Below, one piece after another: positions 6,728 to 12,588 of a stretch of 36,360 nt of DNA. Source of the DNA: a virus. A program made the translations under genes and the position numbers. Positions within the stretch are counted from its first letter, which is position 1. The number at the start of each line of letters is the position of its first letter. The stretch is from positions 1-36,360 of the IMG/VR virus record IMGVR_UViG_3300025152_000090. One strand, written 5' to 3'. Below the pieces are notes generated by a model, which saw only the letters and a program-made list of their open reading frames with translations, made no database searches and was not told where the DNA came from.

Positions 6728-6865
6728 GTGAACATTGCAATATTGAAAATCTTGAGCAGGAGCGGGAGCTGGAGCAAGAGCGGTAGCGGTAGCGGGGGCT
6801 GGAGCAGGAGCAGGAGCGGTAGCGGTAGCGGTAGCGGGGGCTGGAGCTGGAGCGGGAGCAAATAG
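6728..6865 (+). CDS. Possible Ser/Gly/Arg/Trp-repeat microprotein (45 aa), GTG start
   Basis: AAAAGGAGG lies 10 bases before a GTG that opens the only stop-free frame across the hexanucleotide repeat. It begins VNIAILKILS and continues as alternating Ser with Gly, Arg or Trp, ending in TAG. The ATG two bases earlier (6726) is followed at once by TGA. The third frame reads CEHCNIENLEQERELEQER and then hits repeated TAG codons, so an older zinc-pair/coiled-coil gene may have been displaced. Which frame is or was functional is unresolved. Confidence 0.3.
   Translation: MNIAILKILSRSGSWSKSGSGSGGWSRSRSGSGSGSGGWSWSGSK
6755..6859 (+). repeat. Hexanucleotide repeat (AGCNNN), about 17 units
   Basis: The stretch is built from AGC followed by GGG, GGT, AGG, TGG or AAG, with two AGC-to-GGC variants. 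It is far more GC-rich than its surroundings. All three + frames give simple repeats: Ser-Gly/Arg/Trp, Gly-Ala/Val, and Glu-Leu/Arg/Gln with TAG stops. Slippage expansion is the likely origin. Confidence 0.85.
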
Positions 6866-6892
6866 GATTAAATAAAAAAAGGAGACAAAAAA

Positions 6893-7231
6893 ATGAGAAC
6901 AATTGAAATTAGTGAAACCACTTTTGAAAGAATAAAGGGAGATTTAAAAGAAGAAGAAAAAATGGATATATCAGAATATGAAGATTTAATTGGTCAAAAG
7001 TTATTTATACGGACTGTAACCTATCACTTGGTTGGAAAGGTAGATAAAATTGTAGGTAAATTTTTAAGACTTAAGCAGGCTTCTTGGATTGCCGACAGTG
7101 GAAGATTTATGAATACTATCAAAGACGGAACACTGAACGAAGTTGAACCCGTTGGAGAAGCATTTGTAAATATTGAGAGCATTACAGATTTTTTTCTGTG
7201 GAATCATTCTTTGGATTTGCAACAGAAATGA
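6893..7231 (+). CDS. Conserved phage hypothetical protein (112 aa)
   Basis: AAAGGAGACAAAAAA precedes the ATG. The central part, from LIGQKLFIRTVTYHLVGKVD through LRLKQASWIADSGRFMNTIK to EVEPVGEAFVNIESI, matches a short beta-rich protein I know from many phages and prophages (signature IRTVTYH...ASWIADTGRF). Its function is not established. The last codons overlap the next gene by ATGA, and the fold looks like a small barrel. Confidence 0.7.
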   Translation: MRTIEISETTFERIKGDLKEEEKMDISEYEDLIGQKLFIRTVTYHLVGKVDKIVGKFLRLKQASWIADSGRFMNTIKDGTLNEVEPVGEAFVNIESITDFFLWNHSLDLQQK

Positions 7232-7698
7232 ACCTAACCGACATCTGTTGTAATTTAGAACACGCCAAACGCTTCAAGGAGCTTGGACTGTTTGATGATA
7301 GCGTGTTTGTGTGGTTTAGGGATATTAACGGTTATCGTGTTGAAAGTAGGGGAATAGTCTTAAAAATATTACAAGGTTTAATTGAAAATGGACGACAAGT
7401 TAAAACTGATGACATCTATCCAGCACCCACTAGCGACGAGATTTTGATGGTGTTGCCTACATATGTGAATAGGGATGGAAAAAATTATTATTTTTGTATG
7501 ATGAAAGAAGGCGGCGTGGGGACAGGAATACTTGAATATGATTATTTAGAATTACTTTTAAACTTTTTCGATCAAAAGCGATTATTGAGAGAAATAACTC
7601 AATTTTTATTAAATCAAAAGAATCCAAATACACTTTCAAAAATACTTTTATATCTCATAGATAACAAACTCGTTAAAGTGGAGGAGGTGAAGGGATGA
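7228..7698 (+). CDS. Conserved phage hypothetical protein (156 aa)
   Basis: I chose the ATG at 7228, coupled by ATGA to the previous stop, over an upstream GTG at 7198 that lies inside the previous gene. The protein contains LEHAKRFKELGLFDDSVFVW, a central YPAPTSDEILMVLP motif and a C-terminal helical part. This order is typical of a widespread phage family of unknown role (elements LxxLGxxQxSxFxW and APTxxExxxxLP). Confidence 0.65.
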   Translation: MNLTDICCNLEHAKRFKELGLFDDSVFVWFRDINGYRVESRGIVLKILQGLIENGRQVKTDDIYPAPTSDEILMVLPTYVNRDGKNYYFCMMKEGGVGTGILEYDYLELLLNFFDQKRLLREITQFLLNQKNPNTLSKILLYLIDNKLVKVEEVKG

Positions 7699-7847
7699 TA
7701 TTGTCATTAGTTTTATTTTTATGGAGTACAGCGGAAACTGACAGAGAACCATCTATCGTAATGCTTATTACCTTTTTGGTTTCAATGTTTTTATCGGGTT
7801 CTCAAGATTTTGCTTTAATAACATTTTTAAAAAGAGGATTAAAATGA
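7695..7847 (+). CDS. Small membrane protein (50 aa)
   Basis: GGAGGTGAAGGG precedes the ATG, and both ends overlap neighbours by ATGA, which supports this short gene. It has two hydrophobic stretches, MILSLVLFLWS at the start and VMLITFLVSMFLSG in the middle, joined by the polar TAETDREPS. The ending is basic (FLKRGLK). A small one- or two-pass membrane protein is likely. Its role is unknown. Confidence 0.55.
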   Translation: MILSLVLFLWSTAETDREPSIVMLITFLVSMFLSGSQDFALITFLKRGLK

Positions 7848-8110
7848 GTGGAGGGTCTTTAGATTATGCCTACCAAAGGGTAGACACGATTATATATAAG
7901 TTAAGAGATATGATTTTCGATATGACTATTCCTGAAAATAATTTTAACAATAAAGCTCGAAAAGTACCAAAAGAGTATCGTAAATTTATCGCACATTTAG
8001 AAAAAGTGTCTCAAGTTTTACACGATCTGGAATGGGCTGAAAGTGGGGATACATCAGAAGATGCAGGGATAAAAAGTATAAATAGGTTTTTTAAGAAACA
8101 AAAACAATGA
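7844..8110 (+). CDS. Conserved phage hypothetical, MSGGSLDY family (88 aa)
   Basis: The N-terminus MSGGSLDYAYQRVD and the later VLHDLEWAESGDTSEDAG match a small phage protein found in many genomes (MSGGSxDY...LHDIEWxxSGD). It seems helical and acidic, and no function is established. AAGAGGA precedes the start, which is coupled to the membrane protein gene by ATGA. Confidence 0.7.
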   Translation: MSGGSLDYAYQRVDTIIYKLRDMIFDMTIPENNFNNKARKVPKEYRKFIAHLEKVSQVLHDLEWAESGDTSEDAGIKSINRFFKKQKQ

Positions 8111-8122
8111 GGAAGTGGCAAA

Positions 8123-8245
8123 ATGGAGAAATGTAAAAAATGTGGAGCAGATATAGTTTGGATTGAATCTGCAGCAAATGCCGAAGGAGGAGAGGGAAAA
8201 GAAATGAAAATATATCAACCTACTTGGTGTAAAAAAATAGATTAA
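8123..8245 (+). CDS. Small zinc-ribbon protein (40 aa)
   Basis: GAGGAAG precedes the ATG. The product starts MEKCKKCGADIVWIE, a standard N-terminal half of a zinc ribbon, but only one further cysteine (WCKK) remains before the TAA, so the second half of the zinc site is incomplete. It may be truncated: the same frame stays open for over 50 codons after the TAA. Confidence 0.45.
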   Translation: MEKCKKCGADIVWIESAANAEGGEGKEMKIYQPTWCKKID

Positions 8246-8407
8246 ACTGAGAGAGAAAGCATTTTTAAAGATGAAGGCAAATCATGGTTTGAAGATATTA
8301 GAGCTTTTGAAAAGAATGTAAGCTCTAGTGCAGTTACTATAAAAGTTTTATCATGTATAACAAAGAATATAAAAATTATGAAGGAGCCTAGCCATGCCAA
8401 AGATTGA
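8246..8407 (+). pseudogene. Open frame after a TAA, possible gene remnant
   Basis: Directly after the TAA of the 8123 gene the same frame remains open for 53 codons. It includes FKDEGKSWFEDIRAFEKNVS and AVTIKVLSCITKNIKI, and it overlaps the next gene's start. There is no start codon with a ribosome binding site for it. It could be the lost body of a longer gene, or chance. Nothing else is visible in the 8246-8393 gap apart from the AAGGAGCC site of the next gene. Confidence 0.25.
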
Positions 8408-8591
8408 GTGGGAACTTGAAGATGAGAAATTTTGCAATGGATCCAATCTATCGTTAGATTGTCCTTGTCGAACTATTGATGATTGTAGTGATTATTGTGT
8501 CTATTTTAAAAAAACATTAGAAGATTCTGACACGACAGACTTTTTTCGTTACAGTCGTCTTCCAGAGTGCATAAAGGAGCTGGGGGAGTGA
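8394..8591 (+). CDS. Small cysteine-rich protein (65 aa)
   Basis: AAGGAGCCTAGCC precedes the ATG. The protein has six cysteines, including C-x-C (CPCRTIDDC) followed by DYCVYF and a last one near the C-terminus. It is acidic and starts MPKIEWELEDEKFCNGSN. Metal binding is likely but the spacing matches no family I recognise. Its stop overlaps the GTG of the next gene. Confidence 0.55.
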   Translation: MPKIEWELEDEKFCNGSNLSLDCPCRTIDDCSDYCVYFKKTLEDSDTTDFFRYSRLPECIKELGE

Positions 8592-8797
8592 AGTATCAGA
8601 AAAAATACATGGGAATGTGTCGTCCTGATTTTAAGGATGTAGAATCCTTTGGGCTTGATGAGAATAACCATTTGCAAGTTGTTTGTTGTTGTGGAGTTGT
8701 TATATACAATCTTGACGAACTTCATAGCCATTGGCTTAAAGGACATTTTGACGTAATCCTAGAAAGAGATTTGCCTGAGGAGGAGCTGGGGAAATGA
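8588..8797 (+). CDS. Small protein with C2H2-like finger (69 aa), GTG start
   Basis: I place the start at the GTG at 8588. It is GTGA-coupled to the upstream stop and preceded by AAGGAGCTGGGGGA. The product contains VVCCCGVVIYNLDELHSHWL, with paired cysteines followed about 12 residues later by histidines, resembling a C2H2 zinc finger. An acidic tail follows (ERDLPEEELG). A nucleic-acid or protein-binding role is possible but unproven. Confidence 0.55.
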   Translation: MKYQKKYMGMCRPDFKDVESFGLDENNHLQVVCCCGVVIYNLDELHSHWLKGHFDVILERDLPEEELGK

Positions 8798-9141
8798 TTT
8801 GGCATATAAAGAAGAAGAATAAGTTTGGGGCTATTCTTAAGGAATATAATGGGGTTGTATATCATAGTAAAAGGGAGGCTAATTATGCCAAAGATTTAGA
8901 TACTCTCAAAAAAGCTAAAGAAATTAAGGGTTGGCGGCGACAGGTTAAAATATCTATCGATATTAACGGATTTCATATTTGTAATTTAATTGTTGATTTT
9001 GAGGTTACCAATAATGACGAAAGCGTTGAATTACACGAAGTGAAAGGTTTTGAGACTGCGGTATATAGGATTAAGAAAAAGCTCATTAACGCTACATATC
9101 TAAAGAATAATCCGAGCGTTAAATATGTGGTGATTAAGTAA
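8794..9141 (+). CDS. DUF1064-type putative phage nuclease (115 aa)
   Basis: The sequence follows the DUF1064 (PF06356) pattern: KFGAILKEYNGVVYHSKREA near residues 10-29, IKGWRRQVK, then NLIVDFEV with the acidic pair and ELHEVKGFETAVYRIKKKL. This family resembles restriction-endonuclease-fold or Holliday-junction-resolvase-like nucleases. The E (SKREA), D (VDFEV) and E-x-K (HEVKG) residues would form the metal site. Length is normal. The start is ATGA-coupled after GAGGAGCTGGGG. It fits with the annealase in recombination, or in resolving DNA before packaging. Confidence 0.75.
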   Translation: MIWHIKKKNKFGAILKEYNGVVYHSKREANYAKDLDTLKKAKEIKGWRRQVKISIDINGFHICNLIVDFEVTNNDESVELHEVKGFETAVYRIKKKLINATYLKNNPSVKYVVIK

Positions 9142-9158
9142 GAAAAGGAGCAAACTAA

Positions 9159-9482
9159 ATGAATAAAGCAGAAGCGATTAGGGCGATGTTGGCTGGGAAA
9201 AAGCTTTGCTGGAGAGATGCACCAAAAGATTTTTTTTATTATCATTTCTATGAAAATAAGTTTAAGGCTTATACGCATCAAAATGAAGCATTTAACTTTT
9301 TATCAATAAACGATTCTTTTACTAATCCAGAAGGATTGATAGTTTATAAAGAGTTTAATCCAAGGGTAGAGTTACCTGAAAAAATTAAAACAGCTAATAG
9401 TGATAGTTTTGACTCTAGTATAATTAAAATTGCAATAAACAATCTTATAGACTATTTAAAAGAAAAAGAGGGAACGCAATGA
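9159..9482 (+). CDS. Hypothetical protein, phage 'MxKxEAIxAMxxGKK' type (107 aa)
   Basis: AAAAGGAGC precedes the ATG. The opening MNKAEAIRAMLAGKKLCW is the hallmark of a large set of small phage proteins with an aromatic-rich sheet (here FFYYHFYENKFKAY) and unknown function. The start resembles DUF2829 proteins, some of which act against Thoeris defence, but the similarity is confined to the N-terminus and I do not assign that role. The C-terminus is helical. Confidence 0.55.
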   Translation: MNKAEAIRAMLAGKKLCWRDAPKDFFYYHFYENKFKAYTHQNEAFNFLSINDSFTNPEGLIVYKEFNPRVELPEKIKTANSDSFDSSIIKIAINNLIDYLKEKEGTQ

Positions 9483-9559
9483 TAAAGTTTTCTATTTTTA
9501 AACATTGGGATAATATAAAGAAAAAGCTAAGAAAAGAAAGAAATGAAAGGGAGACATAA
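9479..9559 (+). CDS. Very small basic protein (26 aa)
   Basis: The ATG overlaps the previous stop by ATGA, and the TAA abuts the ATG of the GroES-like gene. The product, MIKFSIFKHWDNIKKKLRKE plus six residues, is a short amphipathic basic helix. It may be a translated coupling peptide or a small membrane-binding protein. Only position supports it. Confidence 0.35.
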   Translation: MIKFSIFKHWDNIKKKLRKERNERET

Positions 9560-9841
9560 ATGATTAAGCCATTCTCAGAGCATTTGCTAATCGAAGTGTT
9601 GCTGGTTGAGCAAAAGACGGAATCAGGAATTATTTTGGGGTATCAACAAGGACAAAGCGAATATTTAAGAGATGTATATCCTTTTTCAGGTGTCATCAAG
9701 GCTAAAGGGAAGGATACAGAAGGGTTTGAAGTAGGGGAGGAAGTTATTTTTATGCGGTGGGGACTAGAGTACATAAGCAAAACAGAAGGGATTATAGACA
9801 AGAAAGACATAGTAGGAAAATTGGAGAACAAAAAAATATGA
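9560..9841 (+). CDS. GroES-like co-chaperonin (93 aa)
   Basis: The protein follows the Cpn10 pattern through its length: IKPFSEHLLIEVLLVEQKTE (start, strand and EKT-like turn), SGIILGYQQGQ as the mobile loop that would contact GroEL, then GVIKAKGKD, VGEEVIFMRWG and the closing IIDKKDIVGKLE strand. Length is typical. In T4 a phage co-chaperonin (gp31) works with host GroEL to fold the major capsid protein, and a similar role here is inferred. GGGAGAC precedes the ATG. It is coupled to the next gene by ATGA. Confidence 0.75.
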   Translation: MIKPFSEHLLIEVLLVEQKTESGIILGYQQGQSEYLRDVYPFSGVIKAKGKDTEGFEVGEEVIFMRWGLEYISKTEGIIDKKDIVGKLENKKI

Positions 9842-10065
9842 ATTTTATAACCAAATTTTTTAGGCGAAAAATATCAGAAAGCAATGGAGGCAAAGAGATA
9901 GAAGCTATTTATAACCTTTTATCAGAAAACGAAAAAGAAAAATTAAAGCCTTTATATGATTTGCATAATGATTTTTTAGAAGGATATGAGATAGGGTATT
10001 CTGATGTTCTAGCAGCATATTTTCGATCAAAGTTTAATAAGGGGAAATTAAATGAAAAATATTAA
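9838..10065 (+). CDS. Hypothetical protein (75 aa)
   Basis: I start it at the ATG at 9838, ATGA-coupled to the GroES-like gene; a longer reading from 9757 would lie inside that gene. The N-terminus is basic (MNFITKFFRRKISESNGG). The rest is acidic and helical (IYNLLSENEKEKLKPLYDLH). No domain is recognised, although the spacing of aromatic and acidic residues suggests a small helical bundle. Confidence 0.5.
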   Translation: MNFITKFFRRKISESNGGKEIEAIYNLLSENEKEKLKPLYDLHNDFLEGYEIGYSDVLAAYFRSKFNKGKLNEKY

Positions 10066-10114
10066 GTTTCGACCAAGAATTTCCAACCAGGAACTTATTA
10101 GATTAGAAAGATAA
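10052..10114 (+). CDS. Very small basic protein (20 aa), doubtful
   Basis: AAGGGG lies 7 bases before this ATG, which overlaps the end of the previous gene. It encodes MKNIKFRPRISNQELIRLER and stops at TAA. It could be a genuine micro-ORF or the leftover start of a longer gene. Only the ribosome binding site supports it. Confidence 0.3.
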   Translation: MKNIKFRPRISNQELIRLER

Positions 10115-10133
10115 AACAGGAGAGTGATATTAA

Positions 10134-10433
10134 GTGCAACATAATTATAAACAAGATATATATCTTGAAGCACAAATGAGAGCAATGGAAGGAAAAAAAG
10201 AAGGGCTAGAGGATTTTTATAGTGGAGTAGATACTTTAATAGAAAGAGTTTTATCTTTGCTTCTTAGCAACAAACAAAAAGCTATATATTGCTATAGGAT
10301 GCAATCAGAGCCAGTATCTTACTCCGTTATTGCAAAAGAACTTAAAGATACTCCAAGCAAAATAAAGTTTGAATTCAAAAAAATAAATAAAAAACTAAAG
10401 AATTTTAGAGCTTTTTTGGATTCTATGAAATAA
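10134..10433 (+). CDS. Sigma-region-4/ArpU-like putative late regulator (99 aa), GTG start
   Basis: CAGGAGAG lies 9 bases before the GTG. The N-terminal half is helical and charged. The C-terminal half has YSVIAKELKDTPSKIKFEFK, which fits a sigma-70 region 4-like helix-turn-helix, followed by a basic helix. Proteins of this size and type (ArpU or RinA-like) often sit just before the small terminase gene and switch on late transcription. That position, and the repeat-containing junction immediately downstream, fit this role. Assignment is by pattern and context. Confidence 0.5.
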   Translation: MQHNYKQDIYLEAQMRAMEGKKEGLEDFYSGVDTLIERVLSLLLSNKQKAIYCYRMQSEPVSYSVIAKELKDTPSKIKFEFKKINKKLKNFRAFLDSMK

Positions 10434-10447
10434 GGTTAAGCTTTACT

Positions 10448-10621
10448 TTAATATTCGGTTGGCTTGGGATAGCTTTTAGGTCTTCCCCCTTTTGAACCAT
10501 TTATCCTTTTAAACCTCTAATAAAAATAAGTCGGGTCAAAATCACGTCCAAAATATGCCTATTTTTTGGCTTGGTTACGCTAAATAAAAAAACAGTGGAT
10601 CAAAATCACGTCCAAAGTGCA
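10448..10621 (-). pseudogene. Decayed minus-strand frame ending NGSKGGRPKSYPKPTEY
   Basis: Read on the minus strand between TAA codons at 10622-10624 and 10448-10450, one frame gives natural-looking protein: RNQAKK, AYFGRDFDPTYFY, then RFKRINGSKGGRPKSYPKPTEY in two adjacent blocks. It is broken by three TAG codons (10580, 10559 and 10517). KGGRPK tails like this are common in phage replication or DNA-binding proteins. A second copy of the FGRDFDP block occurs in a different frame at 10575-10622. It is the only sign of a minus-strand gene in the window. Confidence 0.35.
10536..10616 (+). repeat. 17-bp direct repeat TCAAAATCACGTCCAAA
   Basis: The 17-mer is identical at 10536-10552 and 10600-10616, 64 bp apart. 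It lies in the 208-base gap between the putative late regulator and the packaging genes, so it could be an operator or late-promoter element. On the minus strand each copy encodes FGRDFD, so it may instead be the trace of a small duplication in the decayed frame. Confidence 0.6.
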
Positions 10622-10641
10622 TTACATATATAGGGGCATAG

Positions 10642-10818
10642 ATGAAAATCATAGCAACTAAACCAAGCAACGGAGCTTTTGTCAAGTTTGACAGCGAGGG
10701 ACAGTCTGAGATCAGGCTGGTTTGTGACGCTAGTCAGCAAGAGAGGGTAAAAGAGTTGCTAGACATACCATACGGAGAAGTGTTTGAAGTTGATTTTTGT
10801 GTTGGTAACAAGGAATAA
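10642..10818 (+). CDS. Small hypothetical protein (58 aa)
   Basis: This is the first gene of the late block. AGGGG precedes the ATG. The product (MKIIATKPSNGAFVKFDSEG...) looks like a small alpha/beta protein with strands ending in GEVFEVDFCVG. No family is recognised. It stops 5 bases before the small terminase start and is probably co-transcribed with it. Confidence 0.55.
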   Translation: MKIIATKPSNGAFVKFDSEGQSEIRLVCDASQQERVKELLDIPYGEVFEVDFCVGNKE

Positions 10819-10823
10819 CAATC

Positions 10824-11099
10824 ATGGCATTTGAGAAAGGGAAATCAGGCAATCCTTGTGGGAGACCTAAGGGCACAGGGCTAAAAGACCTTGCAGAAGA
10901 GCTAAGGAAGCAAGGGGCGATTGATAGGGCTATTAAGGTAATGACGGATGGGTTGGAGCAGGGCAGGACTAAGTTTGAGGCGGCGAAATGGATTTTAGAG
11001 AAGGTTTATGGTAAGGCGCCGCAAGCCGTAGAAATGAGTGGTCAACTTAATTTAACTTGGGCTGATATTGGCAAAAAAATAATTGAGGCAAACAAATAA
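10824..11099 (+). CDS. terS: Putative terminase small subunit, DUF5681-type (91 aa)
   Basis: The N-terminus FEKGKSGNPCGRPKGTG is the DUF5681 signature (KGxSGNPxGRPKG), seen in small phage proteins next to large terminases. It is followed by a helical segment and FEAAKWILEKVYGKAPQAVE, as in related small terminase-like proteins. The protein would recognise phage DNA and hand it to the large subunit. The start has a weak AAGGAAT site. Its TAA directly abuts the large terminase ATG. Function rests on motif plus position. Confidence 0.65.
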   Translation: MAFEKGKSGNPCGRPKGTGLKDLAEELRKQGAIDRAIKVMTDGLEQGRTKFEAAKWILEKVYGKAPQAVEMSGQLNLTWADIGKKIIEANK

Positions 11100-12572
11100 A
11101 TGCAAACAATCGACGAAATGACACAAAACTTTAAAGCGGCACAACAAAACCCAGTAGGCTGGTGTCGAGAGGTTTTAGGCGTTAAAACTCTAACATGGCA
11201 AGGGCATATCGATATTCTTAATGCTTTCACTACACACAAAAAAGTATCAGTAAAATCAGGACATTCGATGGGAAAAGATTTTATAAGTGGATTATTGTCT
11301 TTATGGTTTTTGTATAGCTTCCCAGAAAGCGTCGTGATTACTACAGCTCCAACTGCAAGGCAAGTCGAAAAAATTGTGTGGGGTGAGATCCATAAATATT
11401 GGCAGGCTAAACTTGGTGGCAAAGTGTTATCAACCTCGATCGAGATATTGCCTAACTGGTATGCACTAGGCTTTACGACTAAGGACGCCAACCAGATGGT
11501 GGGCAAGTTCCAAGGGTTTAAGAGTCGCAATTTACTAGTGATTGTTACAGAGGCGCAAGCAGTTGATGATTCCATCTACGAACAGATAGATGGCATAATG
11601 ACCAGTGATAATTCATATCTTTATTTAGCTGGCAATCCGACAAGAGCAGACGGTGAGTTTATAAGGTCGTTTAGTGATCCATCATTTAAGACCTTTACTT
11701 ATTCTGCCTATGAATCACCAAATTACATTGCAGGCAAAGAGATTATACCAGGTATGGCTAGTAGGGCTTGGGTTGAGCACATGGAGCGCAAATGGGGCAA
11801 AGAGAGTCCAATGTTTAAGGCTCGTGTGCTGGGGGAGATACTTAAGCAGAGCGCAAATAGTCTCATCTCTCTTGAGTCTTGCTATAAGTCATTAAATGCA
11901 ATGCCAACTAAGGGTTGGCGAGTTTTGGCTGTAGATCCTGCAAGGTATGGAGATGATTATACAGCTTTCGTGTCTATGCAAGGTGGCAAAATGATTGAAT
12001 GTGAAACAGAGCATGGCAAGCCAACACCTGAAACCGAAGGCAAGATATTGGCTAAGTTACGCAAGGGACATTACGACATCGTGGCAATCGACGAAGGCGC
12101 AATGGGGGCCGGGATATATGACCACATAGATCAAGTTTTACCAAATTTAAAAGACATAAATGGGAACTCTTTAGATATACGGCTTGTGCCTTTTAATTTC
12201 GGTAGTTCGCCGCAAGATAAAGTCCAATTTGCAAATTTAGGCACAGAATCTTATTTCAAAGTTTGCAATCAAATAGAGCAAGGAATGATACAGCTTGCTG
12301 ATGATGGTGATTTATTTGCCCAATTATCAGCACGAAAATATAAGTTTAACAACAAAGGACAAATGATTCTTGAGAGCAAAGAGGACTTAAAAAAACGAGG
12401 ATTACCAAGCCCAGACAGAGCAGATGCGCTAGTTATGGCGTGTAGTCTATCGTTAGATGATGGATTTGTTGAAAACAAAAAAGAACGAGAAGAAACAGAA
12501 TTTGATGCACATAATATCGAAACAGACGAGTTTGGATGTCCTGTAATTGAAGATATCGAGGTATATGCATAA
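11100..12572 (+). CDS. terL: Terminase large subunit (490 aa)
   Basis: This is the ATP-driven DNA packaging motor with a C-terminal nuclease. A Walker A-type loop SGHSMGKD is at residues 53-60, Walker B LLVIVTEA at 145-152 and the coupling motif AGNPT at 177-181. The nuclease part (RNase H-like fold) has VLAVDPARYGDDYT with Asp279, IVAIDEGAMG with Asp331, and the final SPDRADALVMA with Asp439/Asp442. Length and order are normal. It lies between the small terminase and portal genes as expected, and no key residue appears lost. Confidence 0.93.
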   Translation: MQTIDEMTQNFKAAQQNPVGWCREVLGVKTLTWQGHIDILNAFTTHKKVSVKSGHSMGKDFISGLLSLWFLYSFPESVVITTAPTARQVEKIVWGEIHKYWQAKLGGKVLSTSIEILPNWYALGFTTKDANQMVGKFQGFKSRNLLVIVTEAQAVDDSIYEQIDGIMTSDNSYLYLAGNPTRADGEFIRSFSDPSFKTFTYSAYESPNYIAGKEIIPGMASRAWVEHMERKWGKESPMFKARVLGEILKQSANSLISLESCYKSLNAMPTKGWRVLAVDPARYGDDYTAFVSMQGGKMIECETEHGKPTPETEGKILAKLRKGHYDIVAIDEGAMGAGIYDHIDQVLPNLKDINGNSLDIRLVPFNFGSSPQDKVQFANLGTESYFKVCNQIEQGMIQLADDGDLFAQLSARKYKFNNKGQMILESKEDLKKRGLPSPDRADALVMACSLSLDDGFVENKKEREETEFDAHNIETDEFGCPVIEDIEVYA

Positions 12573-12588
12573 TGAATGAGGTGCTGAA

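Noticed and set aside
6660-6902. 80-aa Ser/Arg/Tyr-rich minus-strand ORF
   Set aside because: It is the antisense of the hexanucleotide repeat and lacks a ribosome binding site; low-complexity repeats keep frames open by chance.
9159-9482. Tad2-like anti-Thoeris protein
   Set aside because: Only the N-terminal MNKAEAIRAMLAGKK resembles DUF2829-type starts; the remaining sequence does not show the family pattern.
10536-10616. Attachment site for integration
   Set aside because: There is no integrase gene, and the repeat pair lies inside a decayed reading frame between modules, so a regulatory or duplication origin is more likely.
11042-11575. 177-aa minus-strand ORF inside the large terminase gene
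   Set aside because: It overlaps a certain gene whose ATPase motifs lie in the + frame; it is a shadow.
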